A stretch of 5,716 nucleotides of DNA from Planctomycetota bacterium (GTDB lineage Bacteria > Planctomycetota > Planctomycetia > Pirellulales > Pirellulaceae): contig JAJDEH010000461.1 of the NCBI GenBank assembly GCA_029259935.1, forward strand, positions 1 to 5,716, written 5' to 3'. Position 1 is the first letter of the stretch; each line of letters starts with the position of its first letter. The position numbers and the translations under genes were made by a program. The notes under the pieces were generated by a model. It was not told where the DNA came from, did not search any database, and saw nothing but the letters and a program-made list of their open reading frames with translations. Positions 1 through 5,716 of the stretch are shown piece after piece.

Positions 1-1437
1 GCGTGGATGATGAACGGCGTGCTGATTACGTTCCTCGTGGACAACGGAGTTTATTCGTGGGGCCCCACGGAAATGGGCTGGCTGATTGGTATCCCGGTGT
101 TGACGGGTGCCATTTTTCGTCTGCCATTGGGATTGGCGACCGACAAATGGGGCGGACGCATCGTCTATGGACTGCTGCTCATCTTCACCGCGATTCCGAT
201 GTTTATGGTGAGCTTTTGTGACAGCTACTGGTCTTTCTTCATCGCCGGTTTGGGCTTCGGTTTCGCCGGAACGAGCTTCGCGGTCGGAATCGCGTACACC
301 TCCGTTTGGTTTCCCAAGAATCAGCAGGGAACCGCGTTGGGAATCTTCGGGGCGGGTAATGCGGGAGCGGCCTTGACCAGCCTCGGTGCCCCAAGTTTGC
401 TCAACTGGCTGACCAACAACGGACAGGACATCGACGGTTGGCGGCACCTGCCCAAGATGTACGCCGCCTTGCTGGTGATCACGGGCGTCATCTTCCTGCT
501 GACAACGACCAAGCGGTTGCCGCCCGGCAGTGCCACCAAGACGCTGGCCCAGCGCCTCGCGCCGTTGAAGAGCATTCGAGTTTGGCGGTTTGGCATGTAT
601 TACTTCTTTGTGTTCGGCGGCTTCGTGGCGCTGGCCCAGTGGTTGGTGCCCTACTATGTCAATGCTTATGCCACGACCGTGGCTCTGGCCGGAGCGCTGG
701 CTGCTTGCAACAGTCTTCCTTCCGGCGTCATCCGCGCGGTCGGCGGCTGGCTGTCCGATCGCTTTGGTGCCCGCAGTGTCATGTACTGGGTGTTGGGGCT
801 TTCGCTTGTCTGCTGCATTTTGTTGATCGTACCGCAGATGGACATTCACTCTCCCGGCAGCGGCATCATGGCCAAAGCGGCCGGTGAAGTGGTATCCGTC
901 ACGGAAAACGAGATCATCGTGGAAGCGACAAGCGGCAGTAGAAAGACCTATCAGTTGCGGCGCAAAGAAGGGGAACTTGTTACCGAAGAGCAGCGGGGAA
1001 AGGGAGTGCTGGTACTCCCACGTTCGATGTCGTGGCAAGAAGCCATGGTTGAAGAAGGACAAGAAGTGCAAAAGAAAGAGCTGCTGGCGCGCGGTGTCAC
1101 GCAGATCTTCTTCCAGGCCAACATTTGGGTCTTCACTTTTCTCAGCTTGATCCTCGGTGCCGTGATGGGGATCGGTAAAGCGGCGGTCTACAAACACATT
1201 CCCGATTACTTCCCGGCGGACGTCGGTGTGGTCGGAGGAATCGTCGGCGTTCTGGGCGGCTTGGGCGGGTTCATCTGCCCGGTCATCTTCGGTTACTTGC
1301 TCAAGGCCACCGGACTGTGGACGTCGTGCTGGATGTTCTTCGCGGTACTGGTGGCGATCTGCCTGGTTTGGATGCACCTGGTGATTCAAAAAATGATGCA
1401 GACCGAGGCACCGGAACTCCACCGGCGCATTGAATAG
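1..1437 (+). CDS. narK: NarK1-type nitrate/nitrite MFS transporter (5' partial)
   Basis: Inner-membrane transporter of the NNP family, probably a nitrate importer of the proton-symport (NarK1) kind. The frame is open from base 1 (Ala-Trp-Met-Met), so the true start lies left of the window. The two early ATGs (7 and 10) fall inside the first membrane helix and are not the start. Counting from base 1, 478 residues are visible. Family marks are Arg40 in RLPLGLATDKWGGR (helix 2 and loop 2-3), the nitrate signature GAGNAG at 117-122 in helix 5, Arg245 in GVIRAVGGWLSDRFGAR (helix 8), and the glycine-rich second signature GGIVGVLGGLGGF at 412-424 in helix 11. Arg40 and Arg245 match the substrate-binding arginines known in E. 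coli NarK (Arg89, Arg305). About 12 helices can be traced. An extra hydrophilic domain at about 283-365 separates helices 9 and 10. The gene ends in TAG, 46 bases before the next. Family is sure; the symport mode is inferred from type. Confidence 0.93.
   Translation, partial: AWMMNGVLITFLVDNGVYSWGPTEMGWLIGIPVLTGAIFRLPLGLATDKWGGRIVYGLLLIFTAIPMFMVSFCDSYWSFFIAGLGFGFAGTSFAVGIAYTSVWFPKNQQGTALGIFGAGNAGAALTSLGAPSLLNWLTNNGQDIDGWRHLPKMYAALLVITGVIFLLTTTKRLPPGSATKTLAQRLAPLKSIRVWRFGMYYFFVFGGFVALAQWLVPYYVNAYATTVALAGALAACNSLPSGVIRAVGGWLSDRFGARSVMYWVLGLSLVCCILLIVPQMDIHSPGSGIMAKAAGEVVSVTENEIIVEATSGSRKTYQLRRKEGELVTEEQRGKGVLVLPRSMSWQEAMVEEGQEVQKKELLARGVTQIFFQANIWVFTFLSLILGAVMGIGKAAVYKHIPDYFPADVGVVGGIVGVLGGLGGFICPVIFGYLLKATGLWTSCWMFFAVLVAICLVWMHLVIQKMMQTEAPELHRRIE
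847..1095 (+). other. Soluble beta-rich insert domain inside the NarK1-type transporter
   Basis: This in-frame segment encodes residues about 283-365, between helix 9 (ending LLIVPQ) and helix 10 (starting near IFFQANIWVF). It is strongly hydrophilic in an otherwise hydrophobic protein, and its coding strand is purine-rich, most visibly at 1046-1080. The pattern is a short strand ending in GEVVSV, then NEIIVEA, TYQLRR and GVLVLPR, then a final EEGQEVQKKELLARG. A 'G-x-x-V-x-K-x-x-L-L-A-x-G' ending of this kind is typical of barrel-sandwich (biotinyl/lipoyl-like) folds. No Met-Lys-Met carrier motif is present, so it should not carry biotin or lipoate. If the protein has the usual cytoplasmic N-terminus, the loop between helices 9 and 10 faces the periplasm. 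The fold is inferred from pattern alone. Confidence 0.6.
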
Positions 1438-1483
1438 AACTTGGCGGAATTACGGATAAACTTTTAACGAAACGATCTGCACC
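1438..1483 (+). other. Spacer between the two transporter genes
   Basis: This 46-base gap has no inverted repeat that would act as a terminator and no clear promoter. There is no purine-rich Shine-Dalgarno sequence in the usual place before the ATG at 1484; the last bases are cgatctgcacc. The spacing and orientation fit a shared transcript, with the second gene started by a weak or SD-independent mechanism. Confidence 0.5.
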
Positions 1484-3076
1484 ATGGCGGCCACACCGAA
1501 AGAATGGAATGTCGAAAGCGAAGCTTTCTGGGACAAGACCGGAAAGCCGATCGCCAACCGCAATCTGTGGGTGTCGATTCCCAACCTGCTGTGCGGGTTC
1601 TCGGTGTGGCTGTATTGGGGCATGATCGCCAAGGTGATGCAGCGGCTGCATTTCGCCAATGGCGACCTGTTCAATTTCACGTTCATGAACGATGGCGCGC
1701 CGTACGACGAAAAGGGATATCGGGCGCTGTTGTTTACACTGCCCGCCGTCGCCGGTTTGGCGGGTGCCACATTGCGGATTCCGAACTCGTTCATGATCGC
1801 TATTTGCGGCGGCCGCAATGTGAAGTTCATGACGACCGTGCTGTTGATCATTCCCGCGATCGGGGCCGGCGTCGCGATGAGCAATCCGGCAACGCCGTTT
1901 TGGGTATTCATTATTTGGGCCGCGATGTCGGGCGTGGGCGGCGGTGCCTTCGCTTCTTCCATGTCGAACATCTCTTTCTTTTTCCCGAAACGAATGCAAG
2001 GACTCGCACTGGGACTGAATGCCGGACTGGGCAACGCCGGCGTGAGCGTCATGCAGTTTCTGATCCCGTGGGTGATCACCTTCAGCATGTTCGGAGCGCT
2101 CGGCGGCGATCCCCAAGAATTCACGAAAGACAATGCGACCCAACAACTGTGGATTCAGAACGCGGCCTTCGTTTGGGTGCCGGTCATGACGGTGCTGGCA
2201 GTCTTGGCTTGGTTTGTCATGAACAACCTGCCGCAGCACAAGTGTGGCAGTCCGCCGGTCGCCATTGGCAAATATCTGTGGCTCGAGTTGTTGGGGTTCG
2301 CCGGAGCCGCGGCAGGGGTTTGTTTGCTGGTATTCGTGAAGCCGCCGATCCCGGAGTTGCTGTGGATCTTCGTGGTCTTGGTCGTGTCGGTCGCCTCCAC
2401 GCTGCTCTTCATGCGTTTTCTCACGCCGAAGGATACACGCGACAACCTGCAAAACCAATTCGCCATTTTCTCGAACAAACACAACTGGGTGATGACGTGG
2501 CTGTACACGATGACCTTCGGTTCGTTCATCGGCTATGCCAACGCATTTCCAAAACTGATAGATGATGTGTTCGTGACCGAAACGAACGGACTGATCACGT
2601 CGCACTATATTTGGATTGGGGCGGCGGTGGGCGCATTGATTCGTCCGCTTGGCGGTTGGCTGTCGGACAAACTGGGCGGAGCCCGCGTGACCCAGTGGGA
2701 CACGTGGGTCATGGTCGCCTCGACGATCCTGGCCGGGTGGTTTGTCTATCAGGCGCGGCAATCCGCCACGCCGGAAGCCTACTTCATCCCGTTCCTGGTT
2801 ACCTTTGTCGTGTTGTTCGCAACGACCGGTATCGGCAACGGATCGACCTTCCGCATGATCCCGATCATCTTCTCGAAAGAACAAGCCGGCCCGGTGTTGG
2901 GCTGGACGTCCGCGATTGCCGCCTATGGCGCGTACCTGATCCCCAAGATCTTTGCCACGCAGATCAAGGCCGGAACGCCTGAATACGCCCTCTATGGATT
3001 CGCCGCCTATTACGCCAGTTGCCTGGGCGTGAACTGGTGGTTTTATGCCAGAAAGAATGCCGAGATCAGTTGCTGA
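1484..3076 (+). CDS. narK: NarK2-type nitrate/nitrite transporter, probable 14-helix form
   Basis: Inner-membrane NNP-family transporter, 530 residues, most like E. coli NarK/NarU, which exchange nitrate and nitrite. The N-terminus has the family pattern W-x-x-E-x-x-x-F-W-x-x-x-G-x-x-I-A-x-R-N-L-W at about residues 8-29, which supports the ATG at 1484. Other marks are Arg98 in ATLRIPNSF (helix 2), ASSMSNISFFFPKR at 157-170, the first nitrate signature GLNAGLGNAG at 177-186, TFGSFIG at 344-350, Arg387 in ALIRPLGGWLSDKLGGAR, GIGNGSTFRMIPIIF at 449-463 and SAIAAYGAYLIPK at 476-488. Arg98 and Arg387 match the anion-binding arginine pair. The protein is longer than E. coli NarK (about 463) mainly because of about 75-80 extra residues between helices 6 and 7 that look like two membrane spans. 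The gene ends in TGA at 3074-3076, 37 bases before the cytochrome start. Family is sure; the antiport mode is inferred from type. Confidence 0.96.
   Translation: MAATPKEWNVESEAFWDKTGKPIANRNLWVSIPNLLCGFSVWLYWGMIAKVMQRLHFANGDLFNFTFMNDGAPYDEKGYRALLFTLPAVAGLAGATLRIPNSFMIAICGGRNVKFMTTVLLIIPAIGAGVAMSNPATPFWVFIIWAAMSGVGGGAFASSMSNISFFFPKRMQGLALGLNAGLGNAGVSVMQFLIPWVITFSMFGALGGDPQEFTKDNATQQLWIQNAAFVWVPVMTVLAVLAWFVMNNLPQHKCGSPPVAIGKYLWLELLGFAGAAAGVCLLVFVKPPIPELLWIFVVLVVSVASTLLFMRFLTPKDTRDNLQNQFAIFSNKHNWVMTWLYTMTFGSFIGYANAFPKLIDDVFVTETNGLITSHYIWIGAAVGALIRPLGGWLSDKLGGARVTQWDTWVMVASTILAGWFVYQARQSATPEAYFIPFLVTFVVLFATTGIGNGSTFRMIPIIFSKEQAGPVLGWTSAIAAYGAYLIPKIFATQIKAGTPEYALYGFAAYYASCLGVNWWFYARKNAEISC
2234..2482 (+). 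other. Central insert with two extra membrane helices in the second NarK
   Basis: Residues about 251-333 lie between the helix-6 end (LAWFVMNNL) and the helix-7 start (NWVMTWLYTMTFGSFIG). In E. coli NarK this junction is a short cytoplasmic loop. Here it contains two hydrophobic stretches, about 266-285 (LELLGFAGAAAGVCLLVFV) and about 291-310 (LLWIFVVLVVSVASTLLF), joined by a short KPPIPE turn and followed by a charged linker (TPKDTRDNLQ). An even number of added helices keeps the topology of the second half unchanged, as in other 14-helix MFS families. Helix assignment is by eye. Confidence 0.7.
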
Positions 3077-3113
3077 TGCCTGTTCGACTGGCACCAAATG
3101 GATTGATGACACG

Positions 3114-3767
3114 ATGCAACAACGAGTGATAACCGCCGTCTTGCTGACTGGACTGTTCTTCGGTCTGATCACGCTGGTTTCCGCCATGACGACATGGCGT
3201 CTGCCGGACCGTGAGACGGGCTACGCGCCGAAGCAGCCCCTTGATTATTCGCACCGCCTGCACGCGGGCGAACTGCAAATCGACTGCCAGTTTTGCCATT
3301 CGTCCGCCGACAAAAGTCGTCACGCGGGCATCCCTTCACAGGATGTTTGCATGAAGTGCCACCAGGTCGTCACGAGTTCCTTTGACGTTTTGCAGGACGA
3401 ACGCAAGCGGGCCAAGGACGAGAATCGCAAGGAGAAGGTCATTGTCTCCGACGAACTTCGCAAGCTGTACGACTCACTCGGTCTGGGCGACGATTTGAAG
3501 CCGAAGGAAGACGCCAAGCCGAAGTCGATTCCGTGGGTCCGCGTGCACAATCTTCCCGATTACGTGTACTTCGATCACCGCGCCCATGTGACCGCGGGCG
3601 TCACCTGTCAACGCTGCCACGGTCCCGTGGAGGCGATGCAGCGAATGCAGCAACACGAGAGTCTCTCGATGGGATGGTGCGTGAACTGTCACCGAGATGC
3701 AAATCAAAATGGAATTGAAGGCCACGCCGTGCATGCCTCGACGGACTGCGCCGTGTGCCACTACTAA
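3114..3767 (+). CDS. actA: Membrane-anchored pentaheme cytochrome c, ActA-like
   Basis: Periplasmic electron carrier of 217 residues. It has five CxxCH heme-binding motifs, at residues 58-62 (CQFCH), 79-83 (CMKCH), 165-169 (CQRCH), 189-193 (CVNCH) and 212-216 (CAVCH); the last ends one residue before the stop. Extra histidines that could serve as distal ligands include H47, H50, H145, H155, H158, H204 and H207. Conserved-looking blocks are YSHRLHAGEL before heme 1, WVRVHNLPDYVYFDH before heme 3 and LSMGWCVNCHR around heme 4. These match the pentaheme ActA subunit of alternative complex III and related cytochrome c3-like proteins. I chose the ATG at 3114 because it gives a clean signal or anchor helix (residues 4-24). 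The in-frame ATGs at 3045 and 3057 would overlap the transporter and add a polar leader. A charged, lysine- and glutamate-rich segment (about 93-137) separates hemes 2 and 3. Two stop codons in tandem follow (3765-3770). Heme content is certain; the ActA role is inferred from resemblance and the ActB-like neighbour. Confidence 0.92.
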   Translation: MQQRVITAVLLTGLFFGLITLVSAMTTWRLPDRETGYAPKQPLDYSHRLHAGELQIDCQFCHSSADKSRHAGIPSQDVCMKCHQVVTSSFDVLQDERKRAKDENRKEKVIVSDELRKLYDSLGLGDDLKPKEDAKPKSIPWVRVHNLPDYVYFDHRAHVTAGVTCQRCHGPVEAMQRMQQHESLSMGWCVNCHRDANQNGIEGHAVHASTDCAVCHY

Positions 3768-3771
3768 TAAC

Positions 3772-3775
3772 AGGT
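3772..3775 (+). promoter_or_regulatory. Possible weak ribosome binding site for the ActB-like gene
   Basis: The bases aggt lie four bases before the ATG at 3780, in the 12-base gap after the cytochrome's first stop codon. The match to the anti-SD sequence is short and the spacing tight, so translational coupling to the upstream gene is likely to matter as well. Confidence 0.3.
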
Positions 3776-3779
3776 CAAG

Positions 3780-5716
3780 ATGAACGACGAAGCAGCTAAC
3801 ATCGAATCGACGGATCCCGCGCATCCGATCGCGCGGCATGAAGCCGGCTTGGCCAATCCTTACGGAGACGGTCCGGCCGCGATCAACCGTCGTCGATTTC
3901 TGGAAGCAGCCGGGTTTACGATCTCGCTCGCGGCGCTGGGCGGATGCGGCCGCGCTCCCACGGAAACCGCGCTGCCCTTCGTGGATCAACCAGAAGGCGT
4001 GACCCCCGGGCGCATGCAAACCTACGCTTCGACGTGCGCCGGCTGCCCCGCGGCTTGTGGGTTGTTGGTCGGCGTGCGGGATGGGCGGCCGCTGAAGATG
4101 GAAGGCATGCCCCAGCACCCGCTTTCCCAAGGCGGGCTCTGCGCGATTGGCCAGGCGCTTCCCCTCGGCCTGTACGACAGCCACCGGCTTGAGCAGCCGC
4201 TTGCCGCCGGCCAGCCGTCTACGTGGGAAGAGGTGGACGGTGCGATTCGGCAAAAGCTGGGCGAGGTTGCCGCCACGGGCGGAATTCGCCTGGTGACTCC
4301 GACGATCACCAGTCCCACCCTGCAAGCCAGCATCACCGCGTTTTTGGAACCGTTCGACGACGCGCGGCATGTCATTTTCGATTCCGTCAGTTGTTCGGCA
4401 ATCCTGGACGCTCACGAGCGGACTCACGGAGCGCGACTGCTGCCGCATTTTCGACTCGACCGGGCACAAGTCATTGTTTCTTTCGGAGCCGACTTCCTGG
4501 GAACGTGGATTTCGCCGGTCGAGTTCACCGCTGCCTGGCGCGGCAATCGAGCGCCGACTGAAGACCATCCCGCGATGTCGCATCATGTTCAGTTTGAAAG
4601 TCGCATGTCGCTTACCGGCAGCAATGCCGACCGGCGGTATCGTCTGGCACCTGATGAATACGGGATTGTGTTGAGTCACTTGGCGAGCGAGTTAGCCAAG
4701 CTGGCCGAGCAGCCGGCACCGGCCGGACCATTGGACGACAGTCCCATTCCCGACCACGACCTCACGGAACTGGCGGCGCGATTATGGCACGCGCGGGGCG
4801 AGAGTCTGGTGCTGTGCGACAGCCAAGATGTCGAAGTTCAAGTGCTGGTCAACTTTATTAACCATGTTTTGGAAAACTATGGGAAGACCGTCGATATCCA
4901 GCGACAGAGCCGGCAGCGGCAAGGCAACGACAGCGATGTGGTCCAGCTAATTGAAGAACTGAAGGCGGGCAAGGTCGCGGCCCTGATCGTCGCGGGGACC
5001 GACCTAACCCACTACCTGCCCGATCGCGAAGCCCTGGCCGAGTCGATTGGCAATGTCCCGCTGGTGGTCAGCCTGGCCGAGCGCGAGGACGACTTTGCTT
5101 CCTTGGCTGATTTCGTGTGTCCCGATCATCATCCGCTGGAATCGTGGATGGACCACGAACCGGTGGACGGAGTCGTGAGCCTCTCGCAACCGACTTTGGC
5201 ACCATTGCGGGACACGCGGTCGATTCTGGAAAGCCTGGCCCGCTGGTCGGGCCGTGCCGATTCGGCATACGAGATTCTTCGTGCGAACTGGGAACAAGAG
5301 ATCCTGCCCCGAAGTGAATCGCAAACGTTCCAACCGTTTTGGGATCGCGCGGTCCACGATGGTTTTGTCGAGGTTGCCCCAAGGGTACAGCCAGTGTCCG
5401 AGGCAAGTTTTCAAACGGATGTGGTGAAGCTGGTCGGCGCGCCGTCGGAACGCGAAGGCTTCACGGTGGTGCTATATCACAAACTGGGCCTCACCGACAG
5501 CCGCCACGCTCACAATCCCTGGCTGCAAGAGCTGCCCGATCCGGTCACTAAGGTGACATGGGATAACTACGTGAGCGTTTCACCCGCCGCGGCACAGAAA
5601 CTCAAACTTACTGATGGAGACGTCGTCCGCGTTGCATTAGGGGATGGCGAATCCAGTGTTCGCCTGCCGGCACTGATTCAACCGGGCCAACATGATCGCG
5701 TGCTGGCGGTGGCATT
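3780..5716 (+). CDS. actB: Tat-exported ActB-like molybdopterin oxidoreductase-family subunit (3' partial)
   Basis: 645 residues are visible with no stop, so the gene continues past the right edge. After a 36-residue leader comes a Tat motif, RRRFLEAAGF (37-46), a short hydrophobic stretch and Cys56 in a lipobox-like LGGC. This long-leader arrangement matches the 'Tat-variant' proteins of the ActB family of alternative complex III. Next is a complete MopB-type [4Fe-4S] motif, C86-x2-C89-x3-C93-x27-C121, ending in DGRPLKMEGMPQHP and GGLCAIGQA. VIVSFGADFLGTW (231-243) is typical of ActB-like proteins. A domain resembling the C-terminal molybdopterin-dinucleotide-binding domain starts at about 570 (WDNYVSVSPAAAQKLKLTDG). 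Full ActB proteins are roughly 1,000 residues and end in a ferredoxin-like domain with several Fe-S clusters, which here would lie off the edge. The gene starts 12 bases after the cytochrome. It probably forms a periplasmic complex with that cytochrome and an NrfD-like membrane subunit. Whether it binds molybdenum cannot be decided here. Confidence 0.88.
   Translation, partial: MNDEAANIESTDPAHPIARHEAGLANPYGDGPAAINRRRFLEAAGFTISLAALGGCGRAPTETALPFVDQPEGVTPGRMQTYASTCAGCPAACGLLVGVRDGRPLKMEGMPQHPLSQGGLCAIGQALPLGLYDSHRLEQPLAAGQPSTWEEVDGAIRQKLGEVAATGGIRLVTPTITSPTLQASITAFLEPFDDARHVIFDSVSCSAILDAHERTHGARLLPHFRLDRAQVIVSFGADFLGTWISPVEFTAAWRGNRAPTEDHPAMSHHVQFESRMSLTGSNADRRYRLAPDEYGIVLSHLASELAKLAEQPAPAGPLDDSPIPDHDLTELAARLWHARGESLVLCDSQDVEVQVLVNFINHVLENYGKTVDIQRQSRQRQGNDSDVVQLIEELKAGKVAALIVAGTDLTHYLPDREALAESIGNVPLVVSLAEREDDFASLADFVCPDHHPLESWMDHEPVDGVVSLSQPTLAPLRDTRSILESLARWSGRADSAYEILRANWEQEILPRSESQTFQPFWDRAVHDGFVEVAPRVQPVSEASFQTDVVKLVGAPSEREGFTVVLYHKLGLTDSRHAHNPWLQELPDPVTKVTWDNYVSVSPAAAQKLKLTDGDVVRVALGDGESSVRLPALIQPGQHDRVLAVA
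3885..3947 (+). other. Tat signal with lipobox-like cysteine
   Basis: Residues 36-56 of the ActB-like protein read N-R-R-R-F-L followed by a moderately hydrophobic run to LGGC. The twin arginine with Phe-Leu two positions on is a standard Tat recognition pattern, implying export of the folded, cofactor-loaded protein. The cysteine at 56 could be lipidated and anchor the protein to the membrane; the lipobox is imperfect (Gly at -2), so lipidation is tentative. Confidence 0.7.
4035..4142 (+). other. N-terminal [4Fe-4S] cluster motif of the ActB-like protein
   Basis: Cysteines 86, 89, 93 and 121 have the spacing of the proximal (FS0) cluster of molybdopterin oxidoreductases such as Nap, formate dehydrogenase and polysulfide reductase. 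Lys106, between the third and fourth cysteines in GRPLKMEG, lies where catalytic family members often have the basic residue linking the cluster to the pterin. As I recall, this domain of characterised alternative complex III has lost the cluster, so its presence is informative. Confidence 0.8.

Noticed and set aside
1051..1080. Purine-rich tract as a possible internal ribosome binding or regulatory site
   Set aside because: It simply encodes a run of Glu, Lys and Gln codons at the end of the insert domain, and no start of a plausible gene follows it.
847..1095. The NarK1 insert as a sign of a frameshift, mobile element or pseudogene
   Set aside because: The frame stays open through it, the flanking helices continue cleanly, and I see no terminal repeats or target duplication. 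It reads as a domain insertion in an intact gene.
1504..2565. 353-codon + strand frame inside the second transporter
   Set aside because: Arg-rich, no family pattern, and fully inside the NarK frame in another phase; a shadow.
3045..3113. Upstream start for the cytochrome at 3045 or 3057
   Set aside because: It would overlap the end of the transporter and put a polar leader of 19-23 residues before the signal helix. The ATG at 3114 gives a normal signal or anchor sequence.
1301..3187. Long antisense open frame of 628 codons
   Set aside because: It covers the whole second NarK gene on the opposite strand. Its product is rich in Arg, His and Gln with no recognisable domain or membrane pattern, while the + strand protein matches NarK motif by motif. 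It is a GC-rich codon shadow.
3474..4679. Antisense open frame of 401 codons across the cytochrome/ActB-like junction
   Set aside because: It runs opposite to five heme motifs, a Tat signal and the Fe-S cysteines, which are clearly real, and its own product shows no domain.

Overview
The window reads as one stretch of a single co-directional gene cluster, all on the + strand and almost gap-free. It holds four protein genes: two nitrate/nitrite transporters of the NarK (NNP) branch of the major facilitator superfamily, a membrane-anchored pentaheme cytochrome c, and a Tat-exported molybdopterin-oxidoreductase-like subunit. The first gene enters from the left edge without its start, and the last runs off the right edge without its stop. 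I see no tRNA, rRNA, CRISPR array, insertion sequence, promoter or terminator.

Layout. Positions 1-1437: NarK-type transporter of the NarK1 kind, with an extra soluble domain of about 83 residues in one loop. Positions 1438-1483: short spacer. Positions 1484-3076: second NarK transporter, closely E. coli NarK-like in its motifs but with about 75-80 extra central residues that look like two added membrane helices. Positions 3114-3767: pentaheme cytochrome resembling ActA of alternative complex III. Positions 3780 to the end: protein resembling ActB of alternative complex III, with a Tat signal and, unlike classical ActB, a complete four-cysteine motif for an N-terminal [4Fe-4S] cluster.

How the genes may work together (inference). 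NarK1-type proteins usually import nitrate with protons, and NarK2-type proteins usually exchange nitrate for nitrite, so the pair would supply a cytoplasmic nitrate reductase and export its nitrite. The ActA/ActB-like pair resembles the periplasmic part of a quinol-linked redox complex, which would need an NrfD-like membrane subunit, probably encoded just downstream. Its position directly behind the transporters suggests a dedicated electron-transfer module for nitrogen-oxide respiration or assimilation. No nitrate reductase is visible here, so this is a hypothesis.

Organism. The DNA is moderately GC-rich by eye, ribosome binding sites are weak or absent, and the cytochrome and Act-like proteins resemble those of Gram-negative, non-proteobacterial phyla. 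A planctomycete is my best guess; Acidobacteria, Verrucomicrobia or a related lineage are not excluded. The taxonomic call is low confidence.
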